A stretch of 64,000 bases of DNA from an uncultured bacterium (GTDB taxonomy: Bacteria > Desulfobacterota_D > UBA1144). The stretch lies in NCBI GenBank assembly GCA_913050245.1, contig CAJWZJ010000001.1, forward strand, positions 1-64,000, written 5' to 3'. The notes under the pieces are model-generated. The model did no database searches and was not told the origin of the DNA. It worked only from the letters and a program-made list of their open reading frames with translations. Positions 1 to 8,120 of this stretch are shown here, piece by piece. Position 1 is the first letter of the stretch; the number at the start of each line of letters is the position of its first letter. The position numbers and the translations under genes were made by a program.

Positions 1-779
1 TGAACAACTCTTGATGGAAATTGAGGCTCTCTAAAAAGACATACAACGTTATCCTTTTCAATTTTAGCTTTAATTTCTTTTATTCTGTTGGGAGTTGGTG
101 AAATTTCAGGGTTAAGAGCAATTGAACCAACAGAACTCAGAGAATTCTCAGTTTCAAAATATTGATATGCATCATGAAACACAATGTATGGTTTATCTTT
201 TACAGAGTCTAAATCTTTTCTAATTTTAGCAGCATTAGCTTTAACTTTATTGATAAAAACTTTAGCATTTGCTTTATAAATATTTTTCTTGTCTGGGTTA
301 ATCTTGGAAAGTTCACTTATTAAAAATTTTGTCATTTTGATTACATTTTTGTTACTTAGCCATATATGAGCATCATAATCACCATGATCATGATGATGTC
401 CATCGCCGTGATCTTCTTCTTCCCAAACACCACCTTCACGAATAGGCAGCAGAGATAACCTAGCATTACCCATGATTTTAATGGTTTTAACGTCCTCACT
501 TAGAGTAGCTAGTGGTCTTTCGATAAATGATTCAATAGATTCATCAACATATACTAAAACATCAGCATTCTTTAATTTCTCCATGTCAGATGGTTTTAAT
601 TTAAAATCATGTGGTGAAAAATTACTATCAAGCAATAAATCTACCTCTGTATCAACTATATTTAATAATATTGAATGTATAGGCTTTATTGTTGTAACAA
701 TTTTCTTTTCATATCCATGAGAAAAAAATGTTAAATTAAAAAATAATATTGTGAATAAAAGTATGTTTAAGTTTTTCAT
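1..779 (-). CDS. znuA: Zinc ABC transporter periplasmic binding protein ZnuA (3' end beyond window)
   Basis: The reading frame opens at an ATG at 779 on the minus strand and runs without a stop to base 1, about 259 codons, so the C-terminus lies outside the window. The N-terminus (MKNLNILLFTILFF...) is a signal peptide. The mature part has the cluster A-I metal-binding protein pattern: TTIKPIHSIL with the first His ligand, FSPHDFKLKPSD with the second, and an acidic His-rich loop (EEEDHGDGHHHDHGD) typical of ZnuA. FHDAYQYFE supplies the third His. It delivers periplasmic Zn2+ to ZnuBC. It is divergent from zur-znuC-znuB, and a perfect Zur palindrome (782-796) ends 2 nt before its ATG. No Shine-Dalgarno sequence is visible, so the mRNA is probably leaderless. 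The family call is firm. Confidence 0.93.
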   Translation of the reverse strand, partial: MKNLNILLFTILFFNLTFFSHGYEKKIVTTIKPIHSILLNIVDTEVDLLLDSNFSPHDFKLKPSDMEKLKNADVLVYVDESIESFIERPLATLSEDVKTIKIMGNARLSLLPIREGGVWEEEDHGDGHHHDHGDYDAHIWLSNKNVIKMTKFLISELSKINPDKKNIYKANAKVFINKVKANAAKIRKDLDSVKDKPYIVFHDAYQYFETENSLSSVGSIALNPEISPTPNRIKEIKAKIEKDNVVCLFREPQFPSRVV

Positions 780-781
780 AA

Positions 782-796
782 TGTTATAATATAACA
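782..796. promoter_or_regulatory. Zur box between znuA and zur
   Basis: A perfect 7+1+7 palindrome, TGTTATAATATAACA, matches the centre of the known proteobacterial Zur operator (TGTTATANTATAACA). It covers a plus-strand -10 (TATAAT, 785-790) for zur and a minus-strand -10 (TATTAT, 791-786) for znuA. Zinc-bound Zur would therefore repress both directions. Confidence 0.88.
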
Positions 797-808
797 ATAG
801 GAAATTTC

Positions 809-1273
809 ATGTCAAATTGCGATAATCATGATTCTTGTATCAACACAGCATTAAAAGAAGCGCAGAATATTTGTGATCAAAGAGATTTGCGTTTTACAAA
901 AATTAGAAAAACTGTTTTGAGTATTATCTGGGAAAGTCATAAGCCCATAAAGGCTTATGATATTTTAGATAAAATTACCGGTATGGAATTTTCTGCAAAA
1001 CCTCCTACGGTTTATCGTGCATTAGATTTTCTGTTGGAAAATGGCTTGATTCATAAAATTAACAGCTTAAATGCATATGTAGGATGTCCTCATCCCCTCC
1101 AACATGAACAATGCTATTTTATTATATGTTCAAGCTGTGATGAAATTGAAGAATGTTGCGATAAGGATATTACTAATGCTATAGAAGGTGTAATGGCAAA
1201 AAATAAATTTTCTCATAGTAATATTGCAATAGAAATTAATGGAACATGTAATAATTGTTTGAATGAAAAATAA
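809..1273 (+). CDS. zur: Zinc uptake regulator Zur (Fur family)
   Basis: A 154-residue Fur-family repressor. A winged helix fills roughly residues 25-90 (RFTKIRKTVLSII, KPPTVYRALDFLLENGL), followed by a dimerisation domain. Two CxxC pairs, C107/C110 and C147/C150, form the structural zinc site. C93, H95, H99 and C102 are candidates for the sensing site. The Cys-rich pattern and the position with znuCB point to Zur rather than Fur. The start is supported by AGGAAA at 799-804. The gene overlaps znuC by 11 nt, so the two are translationally coupled. It is probably autoregulated through the palindrome just upstream. Confidence 0.92.
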   Translation: MSNCDNHDSCINTALKEAQNICDQRDLRFTKIRKTVLSIIWESHKPIKAYDILDKITGMEFSAKPPTVYRALDFLLENGLIHKINSLNAYVGCPHPLQHEQCYFIICSSCDEIEECCDKDITNAIEGVMAKNKFSHSNIAIEINGTCNNCLNEK

Positions 1274-1997
1274 TATCTTAATTGAAGCTGAGAATATTTC
1301 TGTAATTCGAGATAAAAAAGAAATTCTTCAGGACATAAATCTGACTATCCACAACAAAGACTTTATTACAATCTTGGGACCCAATGGTGCTGGAAAATCT
1401 ATGTTATTAAAATGTCTTCTAGGTTTTTTTAAACCTAATAATGGTCACATAAAAAAATCTGAAGATTTAAAAATTTCTTATACTCCCCAGGATTTTACTA
1501 TCGACAAATCGATGCCTATAACAGCTTTGGATTTTATAATGCTTAATAAAAAAGTGAAAAAAAAAGAGATATTAAATATTTTAAACGAATTAAACATTGA
1601 AGATTTAATACATAAACAACTCTCTGTATTGTCGGGCGGTGAATTACAAAAAATACTTATCGCTAGATCTCTTGTTGATAGCCCTAATCTTTTAGTTCTT
1701 GATGAACCTACACAAAACTTAGATGTTTCTGGACAATTAAATTTTTATAAGTTTTTAAATAAAATTTATTATGAAAGAGAAATAAGTATTTTGATGGTTT
1801 CACACGATTTACATATGGTGATTTCAACTACTAAAAAAGTTATATGTTTATCAAATCACATATGTTGCTCTGGAGAGCCATCTAAAATAACTCAAGATCC
1901 AGAATTTATAAATTTATTTGGACATGAATTTGCAGATATGATGTCTCTATACAAGCATGATATAAATCACAATCACATTGGTAAAGATAATGATTGA
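1263..1997 (+). CDS. znuC: Zinc ABC transporter ATP-binding protein ZnuC
   Basis: A 244-residue ABC ATPase that powers zinc import. Walker A is GPNGAGKS (residues 39-46), the Q-loop lies in SYTPQDF, the ABC signature is LSGGELQK, Walker B with catalytic Glu is LLVLDEPT, and the H-loop is SHDLHMV. Length is normal for ZnuC/MntB-type ATPases. The C-terminus carries a small His-rich tail (KHDINHNHIGK). It starts inside the end of zur and its end overlaps znuB, so the three genes form one transcript. Zinc rather than manganese is inferred from Zur, the Zur box and the His loop of ZnuA. Confidence 0.93.
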   Translation: MKNNILIEAENISVIRDKKEILQDINLTIHNKDFITILGPNGAGKSMLLKCLLGFFKPNNGHIKKSEDLKISYTPQDFTIDKSMPITALDFIMLNKKVKKKEILNILNELNIEDLIHKQLSVLSGGELQKILIARSLVDSPNLLVLDEPTQNLDVSGQLNFYKFLNKIYYEREISILMVSHDLHMVISTTKKVICLSNHICCSGEPSKITQDPEFINLFGHEFADMMSLYKHDINHNHIGKDND

Positions 1998-2775
1998 TAG
2001 CTTTATATTGAATGCTCTAATTGCTGGAATATGTGTATCCATAATAGCAGGAGGATTAGGATGTTTTATTGTATGGAGGAAAATGGCTTATTTTGGAGAT
2101 TCTCTATCTCATAGTAGTTTATTTGGAATTGCAATTGGTATTGTCCTTGGATTTAATGCAACAATAGGTACCTTTATAACTTGTTTAATTTTTGCAACAC
2201 TTCTTACTTTTTTACAAAATAAAAAAATATTATCTAACGATACTCTTTTAGGTATTTTAGCTCATGCTTCTTTATCAATAGGTATTATTGCAATAAGTTT
2301 GTCTAATCAATATATTAATTTAGATGCTTATCTATTCGGAGATATCCTTACGGTTACAAAAGAAGAGACATTATGGTTTATATCTTCTGCTATTTTTGTA
2401 TCTTGTATGTTATTTCTGATATGGGAAAAACTAGTCTTAATAACAATCAATGAAAATATTGCAATTGCTGAGAAAATAAATATTAAACTTATTCAATCCT
2501 TATTTCTTGTATTGCTTGTAATATTTGTAGCAACATGTGTAAGAATAGTTGGAATTTTGCTCATAACATCAATGCTAATAATCCCAGCAGCTGCCGCTAG
2601 ACAAATTTCTAGATCGCCTGGCAAAATGGCCATAGTGTCAGGATTATTGGGAATTATATCAATTCTAGTTGGCGTTTATTTATCAATAATTGCTGATATA
2701 CCCACTGGTCCTTCTATAATTTTCGTCTTAACTGCTATTTTTACATTGATTTTGCTGTCTATTAGAAGATATTAA
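1990..2775 (+). CDS. znuB: Zinc ABC transporter permease ZnuB
   Basis: An integral membrane permease of the ABC-3 family, 261 residues with about eight hydrophobic helices, forming the channel of the ZnuABC importer. It shows the family landmarks CFIVWRKMAYFGDSLSHSSLFGIAIG near the N-terminus and LLITSMLIIPAAAARQ in the second half. I chose the ATG at 1990 over an in-frame TTG at 1978, because GGTAAAG lies just upstream and family N-termini begin near IDSFILNAL. It overlaps the end of znuC by 8 nt. Confidence 0.92.
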   Translation: MIDSFILNALIAGICVSIIAGGLGCFIVWRKMAYFGDSLSHSSLFGIAIGIVLGFNATIGTFITCLIFATLLTFLQNKKILSNDTLLGILAHASLSIGIIAISLSNQYINLDAYLFGDILTVTKEETLWFISSAIFVSCMLFLIWEKLVLITINENIAIAEKINIKLIQSLFLVLLVIFVATCVRIVGILLITSMLIIPAAAARQISRSPGKMAIVSGLLGIISILVGVYLSIIADIPTGPSIIFVLTAIFTLILLSIRRY

Positions 2776-2787
2776 TTTGATGTTAAG

Positions 2788-2808
2788 AAATGTTATGTTA
2801 TAACATTT
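2788..2808. promoter_or_regulatory. Zur box upstream of the His-rich outer-membrane barrel
   Basis: The 21-bp palindrome has perfect 8-bp arms, AAATGTTA and TAACATTT, separated by 5 bp, and keeps the outer AAA/TTT of the extended Zur consensus. It matches the znuA/zur box at 13 of 15 core positions. It overlaps a plausible -10 (TATAAC, 2799-2804) with TTGATG (2777-2782) 16 bp upstream, so the downstream barrel gene should be zinc-repressed. Confidence 0.85.
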
Positions 2809-2836
2809 ATATCAATTTGATATAGGCGGTGACTAA

Positions 2837-4030
2837 ATGAAAAATTTACTTTTTTCTTTATTAGTACTTTGTATTTTTGTCCTCCCTTCATCATCCTTTT
2901 CAAAAGGTCATGAGGATCATTCAGATCATTCCGACCATTCAGATCATGGTGGTGATGGAATGGGCTTTTATATTCATTCGGGAATCAGAATCCACTTAGA
3001 TAAAACTTTGGATGCTGAAGAAGAAAAAGAGCAAGTCGATGAAGCTTCAACTCACTCTCATTTTGAGATTGGCTATAACTTCAATGAAAACTTCTCAGTA
3101 ATTTCTGATATTAAAATCGAGGGTGGTGATCATGGACACTCCCACGGTGAATCAGAATCAGAAACACCAAAGGATAAATTTTTTGAGGAACATAAATCTA
3201 TTATAAATAAATTATATGTAAACCTTAAAACTGATAATTTTGATATTTATGCAGGTAAGTTTTCTCCTGTGGTAGGATTTGATTTTCATAAATTTCCTGG
3301 TGCTTATGGTTATCAAGAAGTTGAAGGTTATGCACTTCTACAAAAAATAGGTGTTGGATTAAAAGTTGAAAATGATTTAGGAGATGCTGGAACTCATACT
3401 TTTAATGTATCAACTTTTTTCAAAGATACTACATCTTTAAGTCATTCCAGAATTAACAATGATGGTAAAACCAGAAAGTCTGATGGTGGAGTATCAAACA
3501 CTGAAGATTTCTCTTCTTACTCAATTTCTCTAGGTGGTAAAAACTTTTTCTCCCTGGATAGTAATTTCATAGATGGTTTCTCATACCAAATTGGCCATGC
3601 TGTTCAAGCTAAAGGAGAAGGTGGCGAAGAAGATGAGAAAAGATATTCTATAGGTGTAGCTCATTCATCTTATTTAACTGGAGATGTGAAAATGACATTG
3701 ATTGGTGAATATATGAATATTTCAAAACTAACTGGTGAGAGTGGTCATGACAGAACGATCACAACCTACGGTCTTGGACTAGAATATGGCAAATTTACCT
3801 TAGGTGGCACTTTGACTTATAAAGATAATGATGCTGATGATGCAGATGAAAATGTAGATGACAATATAAGACAAATATCATTAGGATATTTTGTTGATGA
3901 TAAACTTAAAGTTGATATTGGATATAAAAGAAAGAAAGTATCAAACGAAGTCTCAAAGATTGCTGGTATTACTCTAAAATATGTATTTGACTGGCCTTCT
4001 GGTGGACATCACGATCATCACGATCATTAA
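2837..4030 (+). CDS. Zur-controlled outer-membrane beta-barrel with His/Asp-rich ends, probable zinc porin
   Basis: A 397-residue secreted protein. The signal peptide covers about residues 1-22 (cleavage near SSFSKG). The mature N-terminus is a metal-binding stretch of repeated HSD units (HEDHSDHSDHSDHGG). Another His/Glu-rich segment, GGDHGHSHGESE, follows near residue 100. The C-terminus ends GGHHDHHDH. Between these lie alternating amphipathic strands typical of a porin-like barrel (FDIYAGKFSPVVGFDF, YGLGLEYGKFTLGGTLTY, ISLGYFVDDKLKVDIGY). It has no TonB box or plug domain, so it is not a ZnuD-type receptor. The Zur box upstream and the neighbouring znu genes suggest that it concentrates or passes zinc across the outer membrane. 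The exact family is not certain. Confidence 0.75.
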   Translation: MKNLLFSLLVLCIFVLPSSSFSKGHEDHSDHSDHSDHGGDGMGFYIHSGIRIHLDKTLDAEEEKEQVDEASTHSHFEIGYNFNENFSVISDIKIEGGDHGHSHGESESETPKDKFFEEHKSIINKLYVNLKTDNFDIYAGKFSPVVGFDFHKFPGAYGYQEVEGYALLQKIGVGLKVENDLGDAGTHTFNVSTFFKDTTSLSHSRINNDGKTRKSDGGVSNTEDFSSYSISLGGKNFFSLDSNFIDGFSYQIGHAVQAKGEGGEEDEKRYSIGVAHSSYLTGDVKMTLIGEYMNISKLTGESGHDRTITTYGLGLEYGKFTLGGTLTYKDNDADDADENVDDNIRQISLGYFVDDKLKVDIGYKRKKVSNEVSKIAGITLKYVFDWPSGGHHDHHDH

Positions 4031-4044
4031 AAATAAAAACTTGG

Positions 4045-4080
4045 ATATTGGTGGTCATATTATTTCTTGATCACCAATAT
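4045..4080. terminator. Bidirectional intrinsic terminator
   Basis: The arms ATATTGGTGGTCA (4045-4057) and TGATCACCAATAT (4068-4080) form a 13-bp stem with one G-U pair and a 10-nt loop. T-rich tails follow on both strands (plus: TTACCTTTTT; minus: GTTTTTATTTTT). It separates the convergent barrel and hydroxyacid oxidase genes. Confidence 0.85.
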
Positions 4081-5157
4081 TTACCTTTTTACAACTAAAT
4101 CCCTATCTATTTCTTGAATATTTCTACAACCTGATAAAATCATAGACTCAGTAAATTCATTATTTATTATATTTAGCACTAGCTCAATTCCCTCTTGACC
4201 AGCATAATTTAAACCCCAAAGTATTGGCCTACCTATCTGTACTGCATTAGCTCCTAATGCAATACATTTTAATATATCAGTACCACGCCTAATCCCACCA
4301 TCTACAATTATCAGAGTTTGATTTCCAACTTGCTTTCTTATTGGTTCTATTTGCTTTAATGTTGGAACTGCAGTATCGAGTTGCCTACCACCATGATTTG
4401 AAATTATTATCCCATCAGCACCACTACTAATAGCTTTTTGCGCATCATCAGGTCTAAGGATTCCTTTAACTAAAACCGGCAATTTAGATGTTTCCTTAAT
4501 CCACCCTATTACATCAAATGTTAATGTAGGATCAAACAAATGATCAGAATGAATAGACATTGATGACCCTTCGTAATTTTCAATTTTATTAAAATCTTCA
4601 AATTTTGTACCTATAAAATTTCCAAGTTTAAGGTTATCAGGCATTTTAAAGGAATTTCTTTCATCCCTTTCTCTTGTGCCAAGTCTTGGTGCATCAACAG
4701 TAAAGACTATAGCCTTATAGTCGAGTTGTTTACAATTCTGAAGCATTTGTTTTGTAAATTCTCTGTCTTTAGAAAAATATAATTGAAAGAAAAGTTTATT
4801 ATGAAGTGGACCAACATCATTTATACCAAAATTAGAGATTGTACTATGTGTCATTATAGTATTAAATTTCTTTGCAGCAAGTGCAGTGCCGACCTCTCCG
4901 TCAGGATGTGCCATTTGTTGCATTGCTACTGGTGCAAGTAAAATCGGAGAATCAATTTTTAAATCTAAAACAGATATTGACGTATCTACATGTGAAACAT
5001 CTCTCAAAAATTTTGGTAAAATTTCATACTCATTAAATATTGACCTATTTCTTTTTAAAGTAATCTCATCTCTTGCTCCTGAAGAATAATAACCTTCAAT
5101 ATCTTCTGGCAAATTTCCTGAGAACTTTGATTCTAAATCAAAAAGATTAATTATCAT
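4081..5157 (-). CDS. FMN-dependent alpha-hydroxy-acid oxidase/dehydrogenase (lactate/glycolate oxidase family)
   Basis: A 358-residue TIM-barrel flavoenzyme that oxidises a 2-hydroxyacid, such as L-lactate or glycolate, to the 2-oxoacid. The family residues are present: the N-terminal Tyr in EGYYSSGARDE, LLAPVAMQQMAHPDGE for FMN binding, QLYFSKD, the TVDAPRLGTRERD segment, the FMN Lys in PVLVKGIL, and the catalytic His-Arg pair in IISNHGGRQLD. The phosphate-binding end (VDGGIRRGTDILKCIALGA, IGRPILWGL) is also intact. There is no membrane-binding insert, so a soluble oxidase is likely. The substrate cannot be read from the sequence. It lies downstream of a small membrane protein on the same strand. 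Confidence 0.9.
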   Translation of the reverse strand: MIINLFDLESKFSGNLPEDIEGYYSSGARDEITLKRNRSIFNEYEILPKFLRDVSHVDTSISVLDLKIDSPILLAPVAMQQMAHPDGEVGTALAAKKFNTIMTHSTISNFGINDVGPLHNKLFFQLYFSKDREFTKQMLQNCKQLDYKAIVFTVDAPRLGTRERDERNSFKMPDNLKLGNFIGTKFEDFNKIENYEGSSMSIHSDHLFDPTLTFDVIGWIKETSKLPVLVKGILRPDDAQKAISSGADGIIISNHGGRQLDTAVPTLKQIEPIRKQVGNQTLIIVDGGIRRGTDILKCIALGANAVQIGRPILWGLNYAGQEGIELVLNIINNEFTESMILSGCRNIQEIDRDLVVKR

Positions 5158-5173
5158 CTGATAATAATATATT

Positions 5174-5512
5174 TTAATTTTTAAAAATTAAAACTTTTAC
5201 TAAAAGCATTGTCAGAGCAGTGGAGAGGCAAGCCATAATCATAGAAAAAAAGAAGGAAAAACCATTTTTTAACATATATGGTAGTAATAAAAATAAAGGA
5301 ATAGTTGCTAACCCAAAATAAAGTATTTCATAACTTAAATTCGCGATTTTTAAAGTATCTTTAGTCTCAAAGTAAATCCAACAAAATGTTATAAGCGATA
5401 CTAGCGGCAAAGCAATTATAAGAGCTGCTAAAACTGAGGATCTTTTAGAAATTTCAGTTGCTAAAACTATTATAGTTGCGGAAATCAAAACTTTTATAAA
5501 ATATTGAAACAT
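5174..5512 (-). CDS. Small inner-membrane protein, DUF3147-like
   Basis: A 112-residue protein with four predicted transmembrane helices and almost no soluble part. The pattern SVLAALIIALPLVSLITFCWIY followed by ETKD resembles the DUF3147 family of small membrane proteins, whose function is unknown. It lies 16 nt upstream of the hydroxyacid oxidase and could be cotranscribed with it. It is divergent from the Met-rich barrel gene. The family call rests on recognition rather than a search. Confidence 0.65.
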   Translation of the reverse strand: MFQYFIKVLISATIIVLATEISKRSSVLAALIIALPLVSLITFCWIYFETKDTLKIANLSYEILYFGLATIPLFLLLPYMLKNGFSFFFSMIMACLSTALTMLLVKVLIFKN

Positions 5513-5545
5513 AGATAAAGAATAACCAACTAATCTGTAATTATT

Positions 5546-5574
5546 TAGACAAATTTTAAAAACTAGTTTATGAT
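5546..5574 (+). promoter_or_regulatory. Sigma-70 promoter of the Met-rich barrel gene
   Basis: TAGACA (5546-5551), a 17-bp spacer and TATGAT (5569-5574). The ATG inside this -10 (5570) is in frame with the gene but cannot be its start if the promoter is used. Translation therefore begins at 5597, after the GGGAGAG ribosome-binding site. Confidence 0.7.
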
Positions 5575-5596
5575 CAAATCTACCAGGGAGAGTTTC

Positions 5597-6616
5597 ATGA
5601 ATTTTTTTATTAAATTTTTTATTTTTTTATTCATTTCTTTTGTTATAAATCTAGAGGCTAAGGAAGCTGAAAATACTACAAGAGCGGATACTCATGCACC
5701 TATAGATATAAAATGTGATCACTATCATAAGAAGAATGAAATCATGCTTTCATATAGATTTATGAATATGAAAATGGATGGTTATCTAAAAGGCTCATCT
5801 AATGCAAATTATTCCGAAGCAAGGACAAAACCTAATGGAACAAACTATATGGTGGTACCCCTTGAAATGACAATGAACATGCACATGTTAGGGGGTATGT
5901 ATGCGATTTCTGATGATGTTACTTTAATGTTAATGGGTTCATATATTGATAATGAAATGAAGATGAAAAAGCACTCTAATGGTGCAAAAAAAACTATGAA
6001 GTCTAGTGGATGGGGAGATATTAAATTTAATGTTATGAAAAGAATTCTAGAAGATGGGCCTAAAAAGTTACATGCAAACTTAGGCATTAGTCTTCCTACT
6101 GGTTCTATATCAAAAGAAGATACAATGTTCTCCGGATCAAAAGCAACGCTTGGATATAACATGCAATTAGGATCAGGTACATATGACATTCTTCATGGAT
6201 TAACACTCTTTAATACTTATGATAATTATTCATATGGAATTCAGATTTCAGGTGTTAAAAGAATTGGAGAAAACAGCAAAGATTATTCATTAGGTGATAT
6301 TTATCAATCAAATTTATGGTATTCAAAACCTTTAAATAATAATCAAACCTCAATTTCTTTTGGTTCTGAATTTAAATTTCAAGAAAAAATTGATGGATCT
6401 CACAAAGATATTTCCTCTATTATGAGTTTTGCACAAGATAAAGAATCTAGTGGTTACAAAAGAATAGATTTATCAGTTGGGATAAATCATGTATTCAGAG
6501 ATTTTAATTCTTTAAGATTGGCAATTGAATTTAAAAAACCAATATATAACAAAGTAAACGCAGTACAGATGGAGTCAGATTATAAAACCATTATTGGACT
6601 TCAGTATAGCTATTAG
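5597..6616 (+). CDS. Met-rich outer-membrane beta-barrel protein, possibly copper-related
   Basis: 339 residues from the ATG at 5597, which follows GGGAGAG. The signal peptide is about residues 1-21 (MNFFIKFFIFLFISFVINLEA). The mature N-terminus begins with a Cys/His motif, IKCDHYHKKNEIML, then Met-rich strands (YRFMNMKMDG, MTMNMHMLGGMY, MKMKKHSNG). The rest consists of alternating strands ending in an aromatic C-terminus (GLQYSY), as expected for an outer-membrane barrel. Related marine proteins with a DHxHKKGExMxSYR motif are usually annotated only as transporters. Met/His clusters suggest copper, but this is an inference. A MipA-family barrel follows on the same strand. Confidence 0.72.
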   Translation: MNFFIKFFIFLFISFVINLEAKEAENTTRADTHAPIDIKCDHYHKKNEIMLSYRFMNMKMDGYLKGSSNANYSEARTKPNGTNYMVVPLEMTMNMHMLGGMYAISDDVTLMLMGSYIDNEMKMKKHSNGAKKTMKSSGWGDIKFNVMKRILEDGPKKLHANLGISLPTGSISKEDTMFSGSKATLGYNMQLGSGTYDILHGLTLFNTYDNYSYGIQISGVKRIGENSKDYSLGDIYQSNLWYSKPLNNNQTSISFGSEFKFQEKIDGSHKDISSIMSFAQDKESSGYKRIDLSVGINHVFRDFNSLRLAIEFKKPIYNKVNAVQMESDYKTIIGLQYSY

Positions 6617-6670
6617 TAATTTAATTATTAATAGCTAAAAATTATAAATATATGAGGTTATAATTTTTAT

Positions 6671-7507
6671 ATGAAATTCTATAAAAAATTTTTTGCTATA
6701 ATTGCATTTTGTTTATTTACATCATCAAGCATATTTGCAAATACAGATATAAAAGAAGATTTAGAATATTTAAAACCTAAAGAAAAACATAAAATTGGAA
6801 TTGGTGGTGGATTTATATATAAGCCTACATATAAGGGCTCAAGTAGCATAAGAACCGTTTGGTTCCCAATGATTACATATAGATATAATGATCCTGAAAA
6901 CGATTACTTTAAATCTTTCAATTTAATGGGTCCTTTTGCATCATTGAATGTTTATGATTCCAAATTATTAAGTTTTGATATAATTGGGCAATATGATTTT
7001 GGTCGACAAAAAGGTGATGATAATTCGTTGGAAACTTTGCAGGACATAGACCCACATTTTAATATAGGTTTCGATGCTGCATATAAACTACCTTACGATT
7101 TATCAATAGACTTTGGATATGAAACTGGAGTATCAGATCCTGGAAAAGAAGTGGCTTTAAAATATGCATTAACACATACTAAGTATTTATGGGTTAATTT
7201 TAGCCAACCCTTGATAAACAAAGCATCTTTTTCTATGAATTATGCTAATTCAGATTTCATGGATGAATGGTTTTCAACCCCTTCGACAACAAAGTACTCT
7301 AGATATAAAGCTAAAAGTGGATTTTATTCTAATAAAATTAGCAATATGACAATAATCCCATCAGGTGAAACTTTATCTTTTTTTGTGAATATTGAATATG
7401 AAAGACTAAGAGGTAATGCGGCAAGTAGTCCATTAGTAAAAGATCAAGGATCAAAACACCAATATTTATTTATGTTCTCTTTAGTGTTTGAGCTTTGGAA
7501 TTTCTAA
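6671..7507 (+). CDS. MipA/OmpV family outer-membrane protein
   Basis: A 278-residue protein with signal peptide MKFYKKFFAIIAFCLFTSSSIFA. The mature part starts with the MipA/OmpV landmark IGIGGGFIYKPTYKGSSS followed by PMITYRYND. It continues with barrel strands and ends in FSLVFELWNF, a C-terminal aromatic residue expected for outer-membrane insertion. MipA is a scaffold for murein enzymes in E. coli, while OmpV relatives are outer-membrane barrels of unclear transport role. A TGAGGT ribosome-binding site lies upstream. The gene follows the Met-rich barrel after 54 nt and may share its transcript. Confidence 0.85.
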   Translation: MKFYKKFFAIIAFCLFTSSSIFANTDIKEDLEYLKPKEKHKIGIGGGFIYKPTYKGSSSIRTVWFPMITYRYNDPENDYFKSFNLMGPFASLNVYDSKLLSFDIIGQYDFGRQKGDDNSLETLQDIDPHFNIGFDAAYKLPYDLSIDFGYETGVSDPGKEVALKYALTHTKYLWVNFSQPLINKASFSMNYANSDFMDEWFSTPSTTKYSRYKAKSGFYSNKISNMTIIPSGETLSFFVNIEYERLRGNAASSPLVKDQGSKHQYLFMFSLVFELWNF

Positions 7508-7535
7508 GAATATAATTTATTTATTAGGCTTTATT

Positions 7536-8003
7536 ATGGAAATAATAACTAAAGAAGAAATCATAAATATTCAAGCCAAATGGGGAGAAGGGATTGTCGA
7601 TATTGGGAAAAAATATCTCAACAATCAAGATTATGAATCTAGAGCTATTGATCATATAAACGAACTTTATGCTTATCAGATAGGAGAAGTTCTATTTAAA
7701 CCAACAAAAGTCCAAAAAAATCAATTCAGATCAACTTTTGATGAAGCTCTTTCATATTTTGTTGCTTCAAATAATGTTTGTGAAGAAGATAAAGGTTTTG
7801 CAATACAACCTTGGATTAATGTTCGTTTTGAAAATTCCAATATATTACTTCAAGGTAAAACTGCTATTGCGATGGGAAATTATTATTTCACAGATACCAA
7901 CTCAAAAGATACTAAGGTTGAATATACTTTTGGATATATAAAATCTAACAATGGTAAAATTTTAATAAATCTTCATCATTCATCTATTCCATATTCTGAA
8001 TAA
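7536..8003 (+). CDS. NTF2-like (CaMKII-association/SnoaL-type) fold protein
   Basis: 155 residues from the ATG at 7536. An earlier in-frame start would overlap the MipA gene. The layout fits the cone-shaped NTF2-like fold: an N-terminal helix (ITKEEIINIQAKWGEGIVDIGKKYL), a helical middle, then paired strands (WINVRFENSNILLQGKTAIAMGNYYFTD, KVEYTFGYIKSNNGKILINLHHSSIPY). Proteins with this pattern are often annotated as phosphoribosyl-AMP cyclohydrolase-like or CaMKII-AD domain proteins. The true role is unknown. It has no signal peptide, so it is cytoplasmic. Confidence 0.6.
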   Translation: MEIITKEEIINIQAKWGEGIVDIGKKYLNNQDYESRAIDHINELYAYQIGEVLFKPTKVQKNQFRSTFDEALSYFVASNNVCEEDKGFAIQPWINVRFENSNILLQGKTAIAMGNYYFTDTNSKDTKVEYTFGYIKSNNGKILINLHHSSIPYSE

Positions 8004-8020
8004 AATGAACTCTAATTCAT

Positions 8021-8068
8021 AGTTACTTTTAAGTGAGTATGTTACTTAAAAGGTACTACTTTCTTTTT
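8021..8068 (+). terminator. Intrinsic terminator after the NTF2-like gene
   Basis: CTTTTAAGT (8026-8034) and ACTTAAAAG (8044-8052) form a 9-bp stem with a 9-nt loop, flanked by AGT/ACT. T-rich sequence (TTTCTTTTT) ends at 8068. It separates the upstream barrel/NTF2 cluster from the selenium-binding-protein gene. Confidence 0.65.
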
Positions 8069-8095
8069 AGACAATAGTATATTAAATTATATTAT
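8068..8095 (+). promoter_or_regulatory. Probable promoter of the SBP56/methanethiol oxidase operon
   Basis: TAGACA (8068-8073), a 16-bp spacer and TATTAT (8090-8095), followed by a GAGGAGA ribosome-binding site before the ATG at 8121. The call is from sequence only. Confidence 0.5.
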
Positions 8096-8120
8096 TATTT
8101 AAAATTAGAGGAGACTAATT

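Noticed and set aside
472..720. Plus-strand frame of 82 codons
   Set aside because: It is the antisense shadow of znuA, which reads continuously on the minus strand from 779 to the window edge.
5845..6189. Minus-strand frame of 114 codons inside the Met-rich barrel
   Set aside because: The sense frame has a signal peptide, a promoter and barrel features; the antisense frame has no ribosome-binding site and no recognisable motifs.
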